Origin: Streptomyces sp. NBC_00775
GTDB lineage: Bacteria > Actinomycetota > Actinomycetes > Streptomycetales > Streptomycetaceae
Direction of reading: 5' to 3'
Assembly: GCF_036347135.1 (NCBI RefSeq)
Contig: NZ_CP108938.1
Location: forward strand, 7,440,001-7,504,000
Length of the DNA stretch: 64,000 nt
In this document: positions 23,763 to 33,253 of the stretch, one piece after another
Position numbering within the stretch: position 1 is the first letter of the stretch
How the letters are laid out: the number at the start of each line of letters is the position of its first letter
The notes under the pieces: generated by a model
What the model was told of the DNA's origin: nothing
The model's database searches: none
Seen by the model: only the letters and a program-made list of their open reading frames with translations
Made by a program: the position numbers and the translations under genes

Positions 23763-25309
23763 CGCGTTACCTCTTTGTCCTTCGTCATCTGACGCATCAG
23801 CGTTTCCTGCGAGGCCTCCGCCCGCGAGAACTCACCCGTCAGCCGTCCCGCGGCCATCGTGTAGATGCGGTCGCACATACCGAGCAGCTCCGGCAGCTCG
23901 GAGGAGATGAAGACGACCGCCTTGCCCTCGGCCGCCAGCTTGTCGATGACCGTGTAGATCTCGAACTTGGCGCCCACGTCGATTCCGCGGGTCGGCTCGT
24001 CGAGGATCAGCACCTCGGGGCCCGCGAAGATCCACTTGCTGAGGACGACCTTCTGCTGGTTGCCGCCCGACAGCTTGCCCACCGGCTCGAAGACGGTCGG
24101 CGCCTTGATGTTCATGGACTTGCGGAAGCCCTCGGAGACCTTCCGCTCCTCGTGCTCGTCGACGACCCCGCGCCTGGCGACCTTGCCCAGGGCACTGAGC
24201 GAGATGTTGCGGTTGATGGTGTCGATGAGGTTGAGGCCGTAGTGCTTGCGGTCCTCGGTGACGTACGCGATCCCGTGTCCGACCGCCTCGGGCACGGTCT
24301 TGGTACGGATCTCCTTGCCGTCCCTGAGCACCGTGCCGCCCGCGTACCGGCCGTAGGTGCGCCCGAAGACGCTCATCGCCAGTTCGGTGCGGCCGGCGCC
24401 CATGAGCCCGGCGATCCCGACGATCTCCCCGCGCCGCACGGAAATCGACACATCGTCAACGACCTTGCGCTGCTGGTCGATCGGGTGGAACACGGTCCAG
24501 TCGCGGATCTCCAGGGCGGGCGCGGAGCCCGCCTCCGGCTCGTGCGGTGTCCGGTCCGGGAAGCGGTGTTCCAGGTCGCGGCCGACCATTCCGCTGATGA
24601 TCCGGTCCTCGGTGGTCTCCGGGGCCTTCACGTCGAGCGTCTCGATGGTCCGCCCGTCGCGCAGGATGGTCACCGAGTCCGCGACCCGCTCGATCTCGTT
24701 CAGCTTGTGGGAGATGATGATCGAGGTGATGCCCTGGGTCTTCAACTCCAGGATGAGATCGAGGAGTTTGCCGCTGTCCTCGTCGTTCAGGGCGGCCGTC
24801 GGCTCATCCAGGATGAGCAGCTTCACCTTCTTCGACAGCGCCTTGGCGATCTCGACGAGCTGCTGCTTGCCCACGCCGATGTCGGCGACCCGGGTGTTCG
24901 GGTTCTCGTCGAGCCCGACCCGCCGCAGCAGCTCGGAGGCGTGCCGCAGCGTGTCGGTCCAGCTGATGAGCCCGCGCGTGGCGTGCTCGTTGCCGAGGAA
25001 GATGTTTTCCGCGATGGAGAGGTACGGCACCAGGGCCAGCTCCTGGTGGATGATCACGATGCCGCGGTGCTCACTGGCCCTGATGTCCTTGAACGAGCAG
25101 ACCTCCGACTCGAAGAGGATGTCTCCTTCGTAACTCCCGTGCGGGTGGACGCCGGAGAGGACCTTCATCAGGGTCGACTTGCCGGCGCCGTTCTCACCGC
25201 AGATGGCGTGGACCTCGCCCTGTTGGACGGTCAGTGTGACGTCCGACAGCGCCTTGACGCCGGGAAAGGTCTTGACGATCGAGCGCATTTCCAGGACGGG
25301 TCCCGCCAT
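23759..25309 (-). CDS. mmsA: Multiple-monosaccharide ABC transporter ATP-binding protein
   Basis: A 516-residue tandem ATPase of the CUT2 class. The first domain has a canonical Walker A (GENGAGKST) and Walker B ([11 protein letters not shown]); the second has a degenerate P-loop (GLMGAGRTE) but keeps the signature [14 protein letters not shown] and [13 protein letters not shown], as is usual in RbsA/XylG proteins. ATG 25309 has GGAAGG seven bases upstream; an in-frame TTG at 25324 is less likely. It sits between the binding protein gene (32 bp gap) and the permease gene (4-bp overlap). Confidence 0.95.
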   Translation of the reverse strand: MAGPVLEMRSIVKTFPGVKALSDVTLTVQQGEVHAICGENGAGKSTLMKVLSGVHPHGSYEGDILFESEVCSFKDIRASEHRGIVIIHQELALVPYLSIAENIFLGNEHATRGLISWTDTLRHASELLRRVGLDENPNTRVADIGVGKQQLVEIAKALSKKVKLLILDEPTAALNDEDSGKLLDLILELKTQGITSIIISHKLNEIERVADSVTILRDGRTIETLDVKAPETTEDRIISGMVGRDLEHRFPDRTPHEPEAGSAPALEIRDWTVFHPIDQQRKVVDDVSISVRRGEIVGIAGLMGAGRTELAMSVFGRTYGRYAGGTVLRDGKEIRTKTVPEAVGHGIAYVTEDRKHYGLNLIDTINRNISLSALGKVARRGVVDEHEERKVSEGFRKSMNIKAPTVFEPVGKLSGGNQQKVVLSKWIFAGPEVLILDEPTRGIDVGAKFEIYTVIDKLAAEGKAVVFISSELPELLGMCDRIYTMAAGRLTGEFSRAEASQETLMRQMTKDKEVTR

Positions 25310-25341
25310 GGTCGTGCCTTCCAATCAGTAGGGGGCGGCGG

Positions 25342-26454
25342 TTACTTGAGGTCGCTGTCCTTGTAGTAGCCCGTGGCGACGAGCTCCTTCTCGTAGTTCG
25401 TCTTGTCGACGCTCACCGGCTGCAGCAGGTAGGCGGGGACGACCTTGGTGCCGTTGTCGTACGTCTTGTCGTCGTTGATCTCGGGCTTCTTGCCCTTGAG
25501 GGCCGCGTCGACCATGTTCGAGGCCACCTTCGCCAGCTGGCGGGTGTCCTTGTAGACGGTCTGCGTCTGCTCGCCCGCGATGATCGACTTCACCGAGGCG
25601 AGTTCGGCGTCCTGACCGGTGACGACGGGCAGCGGCTTGCTGGAGGAGCCGTAGTCGTCCGACTTCAGCGAGGAGAGGATGCCGATGGAGATGCCGTCGT
25701 AGGGCGAGAGCACCGCGTCGACCCGGGCGCTCTTGTACGCCGAGGTCAGGATGTCGTCCATGCGCTTCTGGGCGGTGCCGCCGTCCCAGCGCAGGGTGGT
25801 GACCTGGTTCAGCGCGGTCTGGCCGGACTTGACGACGAGCTGCTTCTTGTCGATGTACGGCTGGAGGACCTTCATCGCGCCGCCGAAGAAGTACTTCGTG
25901 TTGTTGTCGTCGTTCGAGCCGGCGAAGAGCTCGATGTTGAACGGGCCCTTCTTGGAGCCGTCCGCGAGACCGAGCTTCTGCAGGATGTAGTTGCCCTGGA
26001 GCTCGCCGACCTTCGAGTTGTCGAACGACGCGTAGTAGTCGACGTTCTTGCTGCCGAGGATCAGGCGGTCGTAGGAGATCACCGGGATGTGGGCGTCGGC
26101 GGCCTGCTGGAGCACGTTGTTCATCGACTTGTTGTCGATGGCCGCGATGATCAGGGCCTTCACGCCCTGGGTGATCATGTTCTCGATCTGCGAGACCTGC
26201 TGGTCCGGGTCGTCCTCGCCGAAGGCCAACTTGGTCTTGTAGCCCTTCGCCTCAAGGTTCTTGACCACGTTGTTTCCGTCGCCGATCCAGCGCTCGGAGG
26301 ACTTGGTCGGCATCGAGATGCCGATCGTGGCGCCCTTGGTGTCGCTGGAGGTGTCCTTGCTGCCGCCGTCGCTGCTCTGACCGCAGGCGGACAGGGTGAG
26401 GGCGAGGGAGGCTGCACCGGCTATGGCGGCGATGGCGGCTCTGCGGTTACGCAT
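25342..26454 (-). CDS. chvE: ChvE-like monosaccharide-binding lipoprotein
   Basis: A 370-residue periplasmic-binding-fold lipoprotein (signal ends LSAC). Family motifs are [17 protein letters not shown], the [26 protein letters not shown] segment, PVISYDRLI, the [18 protein letters not shown] loop and TGQDAE. ATG 26454 has AAGGA about eight bases upstream; two in-frame ATGs at 26460 and 26463 are alternatives. It is the first gene of the importer operon. ChvE homologues bind several aldoses, fitting the surrounding arabinan/galactan enzymes. Confidence 0.95.
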   Translation of the reverse strand: MRNRRAAIAAIAGAASLALTLSACGQSSDGGSKDTSSDTKGATIGISMPTKSSERWIGDGNNVVKNLEAKGYKTKLAFGEDDPDQQVSQIENMITQGVKALIIAAIDNKSMNNVLQQAADAHIPVISYDRLILGSKNVDYYASFDNSKVGELQGNYILQKLGLADGSKKGPFNIELFAGSNDDNNTKYFFGGAMKVLQPYIDKKQLVVKSGQTALNQVTTLRWDGGTAQKRMDDILTSAYKSARVDAVLSPYDGISIGILSSLKSDDYGSSSKPLPVVTGQDAELASVKSIIAGEQTQTVYKDTRQLAKVASNMVDAALKGKKPEINDDKTYDNGTKVVPAYLLQPVSVDKTNYEKELVATGYYKDSDLK

Positions 26455-26596
26455 GATCATCATCCTTGATGTCTTGGACCGGTTCGGTCTCGCGATACTG
26501 GCGTGCTCCGGGAGCCGTACGAGGGAGAGACCGAGAAGAGGTATGTGGGATTCTGCGCGGCTGTGTGGTCTTGTGTGAAGGGGGTTTGTTCGAACG

Positions 26597-27565
26597 TTAT
26601 GAGGCAGTGTCGAATCGCTTGAGATCGCCGGGCAGCCGGGTGCCGAGCGGCGCCATGTCGCCGTCCGCTCCGTGCCGCGCCAGCAGGTCCAGGGCGAGCC
26701 GGCCGCGCCGCACCCTCTCCCGGGCCGTGTTCAGGGTCAGGTCCCGCATGTGGTGGCCGTACGGGTAGATCCCGGGGGCCTTGGACAGGCCGAACTTCAG
26801 ATACAGCGGTGCGCCGCGCCGGATCAGCTCGGCGACCTCGTACATCCGCACGTACCCGCCGAGGTCGTCGGGGGCCTCGATGTACATGTCCATGGGGGCG
26901 GCGGAAACCCGCCGGATCTCGGTGAGGTGATCGAGCGTCAGATCACTCGGTACGTTGACCGAGTCGGCGCCGAGGTTCTCGTACACGGCGTAGGCGGCCG
27001 GGTTGACCGGGCCGATCAGCGCCGAGACCTTGAGGGTCGTGTCGGCCGGGATGATCCCGGCGACACGGGCCCGGTGCAGCGTCCACAGCACGCCCTCGTC
27101 GGCGACGAGGAGGCACTTGACGCCCAGCTCCGTCGCGCGGACGGCGTCTTCGACGCACCCGGCGACCGCGTCGTGACCCCGGGCGCGCAGTCCGGCGCCA
27201 CGCGAGTCGGTGCGCACGGAGGCGCCGATGTCCCAGGTGCCGCGCGGCCCGGTGAACAGGCAGAGTTCGATGTCGCGTTCACCGGTGGCCTCGACCATCT
27301 CGGTGATCTCGGCGTCGGTCAGCATCCAGACGCCGCTGCCCTGGCTTATCCGGTGGATCGGCACATCGAGCCGCGAGGACTCCTTGAGGACCACGCCCAG
27401 CGCCTCGGGCCCCTCGACGGAGGGAACCTCGATGCGCCAGCGGCCGCCTCCCGGGAAGGTGTGCGGCGAGGCGTCGGCGGGGGAGAGGTCGGGCGCGCCC
27501 AGGCCGAGCGCGGCGAGCGCCTGCTCACCGGGTCGACGGGCTGCCGTAGGGGAGGCGTCGGTCAC
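26597..27565 (-). CDS. U32-peptidase-like TIM-barrel protein in sugar-acid locus
   Basis: About 322 residues. The sequence alternates beta strands and helices like a TIM barrel ([72 protein letters not shown]) and is related to the U32 peptidase/collagenase-like family, though no peptidase activity is proven for this group. GTG 27565 is preferred (AGGA seven bases upstream); an ATG at 27598 lacks a ribosome site and would include the operator-like sequence at 27581-27593. It lies between the importer and the dehydrogenase/dehydratase genes, suggesting a role in the same sugar pathway. Confidence 0.65.
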   Translation of the reverse strand: MTDASPTAARRPGEQALAALGLGAPDLSPADASPHTFPGGGRWRIEVPSVEGPEALGVVLKESSRLDVPIHRISQGSGVWMLTDAEITEMVEATGERDIELCLFTGPRGTWDIGASVRTDSRGAGLRARGHDAVAGCVEDAVRATELGVKCLLVADEGVLWTLHRARVAGIIPADTTLKVSALIGPVNPAAYAVYENLGADSVNVPSDLTLDHLTEIRRVSAAPMDMYIEAPDDLGGYVRMYEVAELIRRGAPLYLKFGLSKAPGIYPYGHHMRDLTLNTARERVRRGRLALDLLARHGADGDMAPLGTRLPGDLKRFDTAS

Positions 27566-27580
27566 TAGCTGGTCCTTCGC

Positions 27581-27593
27581 GTTCGATATTTCG
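27581..27593. promoter_or_regulatory. Operator-like site GTTCGATATTTCG
   Basis: This 13-mer differs by one base from GTTCGAAATTTCG at 29871-29883 and keeps most of the CGAAATTTCG palindrome. It lies just upstream of the preferred start of the U32-like gene, suggesting one repressor controls both transcripts. Confidence 0.5.
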
Positions 27594-27615
27594 GACATGG
27601 TTCGTATCGGTGGGT

Positions 27616-27656
27616 GTACGCCGGTACGGAGTGTCAGGACGTCCGTACCGGCGTAC
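27616..27656 (-). terminator. Hairpin between dehydrogenase and U32-like gene
   Basis: GTACGCCGGTACGG and CCGTACCGGCGTAC form a perfect 14-bp stem with a 13-base loop. No T tract follows. It probably terminates or processes the upstream two-gene message (dehydratase and dehydrogenase). Confidence 0.65.
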
Positions 27657-27682
27657 GGCTCAGGGGCGCGGACGTACCCGGC

Positions 27683-28687
27683 TCATGGACGCAGAAGGAC
27701 CTTTCCGACCTTGGGATCGCCGGACCCCACCAGCTCGATGGCCTCGGGGAACTCGGCGAGCGGCAGCTCGTGCGTGACCAGCGGCGACGGGTTCAGCAGC
27801 CCCGCGCCGAACACCCGCACCGCGTGCGCCCAGGCCTCCGGCGGCGCCCCGAACACGGTGTGCACCTCCAGCTGCCGTACGACGAGATCGGTGGGGTCGA
27901 GCCCCTCGGCACCCGCCGCCGGGATCCCCGTCAGGACGAGACGTCCGCCGCGCCGGAGCAGGGAGGCGGAGGTGCGCGCGGCGGACGCGGACCCGGCGGT
28001 CTCGATGACGACGTCGAAGTCGTCGGGGAGTTCTTGGTCGCGGGTACGGAAGTCGGTGGCGCCGAAGTCCCTGGAGAGCTTCTCGCGGTCCGGCCGGGTG
28101 CCCACCACGAGCAGCTCGGCCGGGGAGCCCGCCTTCAGGAACTGCACGGCGAACATCCCGAGCGTGCCGGTACCGACCACCGCCACCCGCTCGCCGGGCC
28201 GGGCGTTCGCCTTGAGGGCGGCGGCCGCGATGCAGGCGGCCGGCTCCAGCAGGGCGGCGGCCGTCAGATCGGCGTCGTCCGGCAGGACATGGAGCAGCCG
28301 GGCCGGCAGCGTCAGCGTGGTCGCCATCGCGCCCGGCTGGGTGAAGCCGGTCTCCTCGTACCCCGCCGTGCACAACGTTGTCTCGCCCGCGTGGCAGCGG
28401 TCGCAGACCTGGCAGTTGCGGAAGCCCTCGCCGACGACCTTGCGGCCGACCAGGGTCGACGGGACCCCGGTGCCCACCTCCTCGACCGTCCCGGACCACT
28501 CGTGCCCGGGGGTGAGCGGGTAACGGACGTACCCGTCGGGCCGGTTGCCCTGGTACACCTCGCGGTCGCTGCCGCAGATGCCGACGGCGTGGACGCGGAC
28601 GAGCGCCTCGCCCGCTTCCGGCCGCCGGGGCTCGTGCGGGATCAGCCGGTGCTCGCCCGGCGCCTCGATGACGACCGCGGTGCTCAC
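27683..28687 (-). CDS. Zinc-dependent medium-chain alcohol/polyol dehydrogenase
   Basis: A 334-residue MDR enzyme oxidising or reducing a sugar alcohol or sugar acid with NAD(P). Catalytic zinc ligands are Cys in GICGSD and His in GHEWSG; the structural zinc site is the four-Cys lobe CQVCDRCHAGETTLC. The Rossmann motif is VVGTGTLGMF. GTG 28687 overlaps the dehydratase stop (GTGA), so the two are coupled. Context suggests L-galactonate/galactonate-type oxidation in the same pathway; sequence alone does not fix the substrate. Confidence 0.92.
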   Translation of the reverse strand: MSTAVVIEAPGEHRLIPHEPRRPEAGEALVRVHAVGICGSDREVYQGNRPDGYVRYPLTPGHEWSGTVEEVGTGVPSTLVGRKVVGEGFRNCQVCDRCHAGETTLCTAGYEETGFTQPGAMATTLTLPARLLHVLPDDADLTAAALLEPAACIAAAALKANARPGERVAVVGTGTLGMFAVQFLKAGSPAELLVVGTRPDREKLSRDFGATDFRTRDQELPDDFDVVIETAGSASAARTSASLLRRGGRLVLTGIPAAGAEGLDPTDLVVRQLEVHTVFGAPPEAWAHAVRVFGAGLLNPSPLVTHELPLAEFPEAIELVGSGDPKVGKVLLRP

Positions 28688-29841
28688 TCCGACCCCTTCG
28701 GCTTGCGCTGCTCCCAGCCGTCCGCCCACAGGTCGAAGCGGGCCTGCTGCTGCGGGAACTCGGCCGCCGCGTCGACGTCCAGCTCCACGCCGAGCCCGGG
28801 CTCGTGGGACAGCTGGAAGTAGCCGTCGACGACCTGCGGCGCGCCCTTCACGACCTTCTTGATGTCCGCGTCCGCGAAGTCGTTGAAGTGCTCCAGGATC
28901 TTGAAGTTCGGCGAGCTGAAGCCGACCTGGAGGGAGGCCGCGGTGAGGACGGGCCCGCCCACGTTGTGCGGGGCGACGAGCACGTAGTGCGCCTCGGCGG
29001 TCGCGGCCAGCTTCCTGGTCTCCCAGATGCCGCCGATGTGACCGACGTCGGGCTGGATGATGTCGACCGCCTGGCTCTCGAAGAGCTCGCGGAACTCGAC
29101 GCGGTCGTGGATGCGCTCACCGGTGGCGACCGGGATGTCGACCTTGGCGGCCACCTTCTCCAGCGCCTTCAGGTTCTCCGGCGGCACCGGCTCCTCCAGC
29201 CAGGCGGGCTTGAAGGGCGCCAGCTCGCGGGCGAGCCGGACGGCGGTGGAGGGGGAGAAGCGGCCGTGCATCTCCAGCATCAGCTCGGCCTCGGGACCGA
29301 TCGCGTCGCGCACGGCCTCGATGAGCGAGACGGAGTAGAGGGTGGCCTCGTGGTCGAGCTCGAAGTGCCCGGTCCCGAAGGGGTCGATCTTGAGGGCCTT
29401 GTAGCCCCGGGCGACGACCTCCTGCGCGGCCTTGTGATAGGCCTCCGGGGTCCGCTCGGTGGTGTACCAGCCGTTGGCGTAGGCCTTGACCTTGTCGGTG
29501 ACCTTGCCGCCCAGCAGCTGCCACACCGGCACTCCGAGGGCCTTGCCCTTGATGTCCCAGCAGGCCATCTCGATGACCGCGATGCCGGACATCACGATCT
29601 CACCGGCGCGCCCGTAGTCGCCGTACTTCATCCGTCGGAAGAGGTCCTCGACAGCGAATGGGTCGGAGCCGAGAATGTGATTGGCCTCCGCCTCCCGCAG
29701 ATAGCCGATCAGTGCGTCGGTGTGGCCCAGCATGCGGGTCTCGCCGACTCCGGTGATGCCCTCGTCGGTGTGCACCTGGACGTACGTCAGGTTCCGCCAA
29801 GGCGTCCCGACCACGTGCGTGCTGATTCCCGTGATGCGCAC
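28684..29841 (-). CDS. Enolase-superfamily sugar-acid dehydratase (galactonate dehydratase-like)
   Basis: A 385-residue mandelate racemase/muconate lactonising family enzyme that would dehydrate an aldonate to a 2-keto-3-deoxy acid. Metal ligands follow the family pattern: Glu in LMLEMHG, Glu in LEEPVPP, Glu in TGERIHD. QPDVGHIGG and VAPHNVGG carry the Asp/His dyad. Capping-domain motifs include HTDEGITGVGE and CWDIKGKALGVPVWQLLGG. The start is GTG 29841 with GGGGG eight bases upstream. It is the first gene of a two-gene operon preceded by repeated GTTCGAAAT sites. Gluconate, arabinonate or galactonate are possible substrates. Confidence 0.9.
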   Translation of the reverse strand: MRITGISTHVVGTPWRNLTYVQVHTDEGITGVGETRMLGHTDALIGYLREAEANHILGSDPFAVEDLFRRMKYGDYGRAGEIVMSGIAVIEMACWDIKGKALGVPVWQLLGGKVTDKVKAYANGWYTTERTPEAYHKAAQEVVARGYKALKIDPFGTGHFELDHEATLYSVSLIEAVRDAIGPEAELMLEMHGRFSPSTAVRLARELAPFKPAWLEEPVPPENLKALEKVAAKVDIPVATGERIHDRVEFRELFESQAVDIIQPDVGHIGGIWETRKLAATAEAHYVLVAPHNVGGPVLTAASLQVGFSSPNFKILEHFNDFADADIKKVVKGAPQVVDGYFQLSHEPGLGVELDVDAAAEFPQQQARFDLWADGWEQRKPKGSE

Positions 29842-29870
29842 GGCAGTTGCCCCCTGTGCTCTTCGGCTCT

Positions 29871-29898
29871 GTTCGAAATTTCGTCACACGTTCGAAAT
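29871..29898 (-). promoter_or_regulatory. Two GTTCGAAAT repeats upstream of the dehydratase operon
   Basis: GTTCGAAAT occurs at 29871-29879 and 29890-29898, 19 bp apart (about two helical turns). The first lies in GTTCGAAATTTCG, which contains the perfect palindrome CGAAATTTCG. The rest of the 254 bp gap to 30096 shows no further gene-like feature. Confidence 0.55.
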
Positions 29899-30095
29899 GC
29901 TGGCGTGACAGTAAGGACGTGGCCCCTGGAGTGTCAATGGGTCGAACACATAACGGTTTCGACGCGATGGGCGCAGGATGGCGGGGAATGTTCGGGGGTG
30001 TCTCAACTCGGCACGCCGGAACAGCCAGTTCACTACACAACATTCACAGCTGCGCCTATGAACGTTACCTGTGAGGAACTTAGTCTTCCCGCGTC

Positions 30096-30881
30096 ATGGA
30101 CTACTGCGACCCGTGCCGACGGCACCTCAATGGCGCCCTTGCCTGCCCGGGGTGCGGCGCACCAGCCGAAGAGCTCCGCACGCATGCGGAGGAGACCGAC
30201 GGGCGCTCCGAAACGGACGCGGCCGACGCCGACGCCTTGTACGACGAGGACGACGACGGGGAGGACCGTCCCGGGCGGGCCGCCCGGCGGCGGAGCCAGG
30301 GCCGGGGCCGGAGCCGCGGAAGGGGCCCCGAGGACCTGGCCGGCCCGGACGGCCCGGACGCTCCGGGTGGCGCGAGCCGACGCGACCGCAAGGCCGCGGC
30401 ACACCGCCGCCGACGGCGCCGGACACTGCTCATCGTCGCGGGCTTCGTTCTGGCGGCGGGCGGACTGAGCCTCGCCGAGCTCGGCATCGATGGACCCGGG
30501 CTGCTCCCGACGCCGGCCGCGGAGGCCGGCGCCAAGTCGGCCGACGGTTCGACGTCCTCGGACAAGGGCGAGACGGCGCAGCCGCTCAGCGACACGGCGG
30601 GCTCCGACGGCAGCTCGGCCGGCGAATCGCCCGAGGCCTCCGCGTCGGCGTCCGACTCCGGGTCCCCGTCCGCGTCCGCCTCGGCGAAGGACGACAAGAA
30701 GACCAAGGACGAGCAGTCGTCCACCGCGGGCACGGCCCCGGGCACCTCCACCTCGGCCCCCGCGTCGACCTCGGCCCCCGAGACCTCGGCACCCGCCACC
30801 ACGTCTCCGACCACCTCGGCCCCGACCCCGGATCCCTCGCCGTCGGAGACGTGCAACCGGTTCCTGTGGTGGTGCACGTAG
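30096..30881 (+). CDS. SCO2400-type zinc-ribbon membrane protein
   Basis: A 261-residue protein with an N-terminal zinc ribbon (CDPCRRHLNGALACPGCG), a disordered acidic then Arg-rich linker, a single membrane segment (LLIVAGFVLAAGGLSL, near residues 110-127) and a long Ser/Thr/Ala/Pro-rich outer region ending CNRFLWWCT. The topology would place the ribbon in the cytoplasm and the C-terminal Cys pair outside, where they could form a disulfide. Streptomyces proteins of this architecture are uncharacterised. No strong ribosome site precedes ATG 30096. Confidence 0.85.
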   Translation: MDYCDPCRRHLNGALACPGCGAPAEELRTHAEETDGRSETDAADADALYDEDDDGEDRPGRAARRRSQGRGRSRGRGPEDLAGPDGPDAPGGASRRDRKAAAHRRRRRRTLLIVAGFVLAAGGLSLAELGIDGPGLLPTPAAEAGAKSADGSTSSDKGETAQPLSDTAGSDGSSAGESPEASASASDSGSPSASASAKDDKKTKDEQSSTAGTAPGTSTSAPASTSAPETSAPATTSPTTSAPTPDPSPSETCNRFLWWCT

Positions 30882-30983
30882 CCCCTCGCGGGCAACGCCC
30901 GATTTGCTGCTGCGCACGGGCCCGCACCGTAGACCCCGAGACCGTCGCGGGCCGGCGGTGTCGCATGCCAGCCTTGGCGCCGT

Positions 30984-31471
30984 GACAGTTCGCCCTCGGT
31001 GCGCTGGCCGCCGGCGACACCGAACTGGCCCTCCTCGCGGCGACCCCTTACCTGCGCACGGCCGAAGAGACCCGCGCCGGTGTGCACTGGGAAATACGCA
31101 ACGGAAGGGAACCGAGGCTCCACCACATCGCCCACGGCACCCTGGGCATCGTCCACGCCCTGGCCGCCGTCGGCCGGGCGACCGGCCGCGCGGACCTGGT
31201 CGAACTGGCGCGGGCCGGCGCGGCGGACGTGGTGGCCCGCGACGAAGCCGGTCGCGAGGGCTTCCTGGTCCCGCACTCCGACCCGCAGGACCGGCCCGAA
31301 CTCGAGCACCGGGCCAACCCGAGCACGCTCGAACCCCTCACCGGCTGGGCGATGGGCAACGCGGGCATCGCGCGCGAGCTGCTCCGCTTCGTCCGGGTGA
31401 GCAGGGGAGAGGATCCGGCGTACGCGTTCACGTGGCCGGACCATCCGCCCGCCACCCCTTTGGTGCGGTAG
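30984..31471 (+). pseudogene. 5'-truncated LanC-like (lanthionine synthetase C) fragment
   Basis: The frame encodes QFALGALAAGDTELALL, then HIAHGTLGIVHALAAVGRATG and GWAMGNAGIARELLRF, which are the alpha/alpha-toroid repeats of LanC-like proteins. A TGA directly precedes the visible part (30981-30983), no start with a ribosome site is present, and the N-terminal two thirds and the zinc-binding Cys/Cys/His are missing. It is best read as a decayed remnant. A short internal start (GTG 31082) could express about 129 residues, but that would lack the active site. Confidence 0.5.
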
Positions 31472-31481
31472 AGCCCCCGGC

Positions 31482-31931
31482 TCAGCCGGCGGGCACGTCC
31501 GCCCCCAGCATCCGCCGCAGCAGATCCCGCAGTACGAGCCGTTCCTCCTCCGACAGGCCCGCGAGCGGCTCCCGGGCGAAGTTCAGGGAGTCGCGCAGCC
31601 CCCGGGCCACCGTCCGGCCCTCGGGGGTCGCGGCGGCCAGCTTCACGCGGCGGTCGGCCGGGTCGGGGCGGCGCTCCACCAGGCCCCGGGCCTCCAGCCG
31701 GTCCACGATCCCGGTGACGTTCGACGGCTCGCACTTCAGCTGCTGCGCGAGCCGCCGCATGGGCAGCGGCTCCAGCGACAGCAGGCTCAGCAGCCGCGCC
31801 TGCGCACCGGTCAGCGCGTGCTCGGCGGCGGCGTCCTCGTACTCCTCGTGGTAGCGGGCCACGACCGTGCCGATCAGTTCGACGACCTCCAGGGTCAGAG
31901 GGTCGATTCGGGGTGTCTTTTGCGTGGCCAT
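31482..31931 (-). CDS. MarR family transcriptional regulator
   Basis: A 149-residue winged-helix repressor. The DNA-binding region is MRRLAQQLKCEPSNVTGIVDRLEARGLVERRPDPADRRVKL, with the DxRxxxL wing motif. Helical ends form the dimer interface. It is divergent from the NADP-dependent oxidoreductase at 32070, and the gap holds two short palindromes; autoregulation plus control of the reductase is the usual arrangement. A single Cys sits in the recognition region (KCEPSN), which could make it redox-sensitive, though this is not established. Confidence 0.94.
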   Translation of the reverse strand: MATQKTPRIDPLTLEVVELIGTVVARYHEEYEDAAAEHALTGAQARLLSLLSLEPLPMRRLAQQLKCEPSNVTGIVDRLEARGLVERRPDPADRRVKLAAATPEGRTVARGLRDSLNFAREPLAGLSEEERLVLRDLLRRMLGADVPAG

Positions 31932-31962
31932 GGACTCCAGCGTACCGCGTTACTTGACATCA

Positions 31963-31999
31963 TGAAATATTCAGGCGCATGGTTGTTTCAGGTACTGAA
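31963..31999. promoter_or_regulatory. Paired palindromes, candidate MarR operators
   Basis: TGAAATATTCA (31963-31973, one mismatch) and TTCAG-gta-CTGAA (31987-31999, perfect) lie 24 bp apart in the divergent gap. The region is markedly AT-rich for this chromosome and includes a TTGACA at 31954 and TATTAG at 32001. Confidence 0.6.
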
Positions 32000-32069
32000 G
32001 TATTAGGGCCGAAGCATTAGAGCCGTACTACGCACGCAGCGTGCACGCACGCAGGAAAGGCGCACCCTC

Positions 32070-33092
32070 ATGAGCGAGACCCCCCAGCTCCCCGCCGTCA
32101 GCCGCGAATGGCACATCGTCAGCCGCCCGGTCGGCTGGCCCAAGGCGGAGGACTTCGCCCTGGTCGAGGCCGAGGTCCGGCAGCCGGGCGAGGGTGAGGT
32201 GCTCGTACGGAACAAGTACGTGTCCGTCGACCCGTACATGCGCGGCCGCATGAGCGCCGCCAAGTCGTACGTCGCGCCCTTCGAGCTCGACAAGGTCATG
32301 CAGGGCGGCGCGGTCGGCGAGGTCATCGCCTCGAACGCCGAGGGCATCGAGGCCGGCGACCACGTCCTGCACTTCTTCGGCTGGCGCGAGTACGCCGTCG
32401 TGGACGCCAAGCAGGCCGTCAAGGTGGACCCGGAGGCCGCGCCGCTGTCGACGTACCTCGGTGTCCTCGGCATGACCGGTCTCACCGCCTACGCCGGGCT
32501 CCTGCGCACCGCCTCCTTCAAGGAGGGCGACTCCGTCTTCGTCTCCGGTGCCGCCGGTGCCGTGGGCAGCCAGGTCGGTCAGATCGCCAAGCTCAAGGGC
32601 GCCTCGCGCGTCATCGGCTCGGCGGGCTCCGACGAGAAGGTCAAGCTGCTCGTCGAGGAGTACGGCTTCGACGCCGCCTTCAACTACAAGAGCGGCCCGG
32701 TGAGCGAGCAGCTGCGCGAGGCCGCCCCGGACGGTGTCGACGTCTACTTCGACAACGTCGGCGGTGACCACCTGGAGGCCGCCATCGGCCAGCTCAACCG
32801 GGACGGCCGCATCGCCATCTGCGGCATGATCTCCGTCTACAACAGCACCGAGCCCGTCCCCGGCCCGAAGAACCTCGCGCGCCTGATCGCGACCCGCGGC
32901 CGCATCGAGGGCTTCCTCGTCAGCGACCACTACGACCTGCAGCAGCAGTTCGTCCAGGAGGTCGGCCCCTGGGTCCGCTCCGGCGAACTCAAGTACCGCG
33001 AGACGGTCGTCGAGGGCATCGAGAACAACCTGGAGGCGTTCTTCGGCGTCCTGCGCGGCGACAACATCGGAAAGATGATCGTCAAGCTCTGA
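32070..33092 (+). CDS. NADP-dependent oxidoreductase, zinc-free MDR family (CurA/leukotriene reductase type)
   Basis: A 340-residue medium-chain reductase that uses NADPH to reduce alpha,beta-unsaturated carbonyls. The family opening SREWHIVSRPVGWP, SVDPYMRGRM, LGMTGLTAYAGLL and the NADP-binding VSGAAGAVGSQVGQIAKLKG are all present, and zinc-binding residues are absent. A good ribosome site (AGGAAAGG) precedes ATG 32070. Control by the divergent MarR gene and the following ohr gene suggests a detoxification or oxidative-stress role. Confidence 0.93.
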   Translation: MSETPQLPAVSREWHIVSRPVGWPKAEDFALVEAEVRQPGEGEVLVRNKYVSVDPYMRGRMSAAKSYVAPFELDKVMQGGAVGEVIASNAEGIEAGDHVLHFFGWREYAVVDAKQAVKVDPEAAPLSTYLGVLGMTGLTAYAGLLRTASFKEGDSVFVSGAAGAVGSQVGQIAKLKGASRVIGSAGSDEKVKLLVEEYGFDAAFNYKSGPVSEQLREAAPDGVDVYFDNVGGDHLEAAIGQLNRDGRIAICGMISVYNSTEPVPGPKNLARLIATRGRIEGFLVSDHYDLQQQFVQEVGPWVRSGELKYRETVVEGIENNLEAFFGVLRGDNIGKMIVKL

Positions 33093-33253
33093 GCCCCCGA
33101 CGATTTCCGGGCGATCTCCGAGTGCACCCCGGGTGATCTCCAGGCCATCTCCGGGCGGGGCCTGTCGCTGGACTTCCGACATGCGGTAACTTCTTTCCAA
33201 AGTCGTCGCGATCGTGGGCGCGAGTCGCGGCGGACCAAGGAGGAACGCACCGT

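Noticed and set aside
21201..23792. 863-codon plus-strand frame across the epimerase and permease genes
   Set aside because: It spans two real genes and a terminator with no domain of its own.
28684..29841. Firm naming of the dehydratase as dgoD
   Set aside because: Metal-site motifs fit several sugar-acid dehydratases of the enolase superfamily, so only a family call is given.
31082..31471. Functional LanC enzyme starting at GTG 31082
   Set aside because: It would lack the zinc ligands and most of the toroid.
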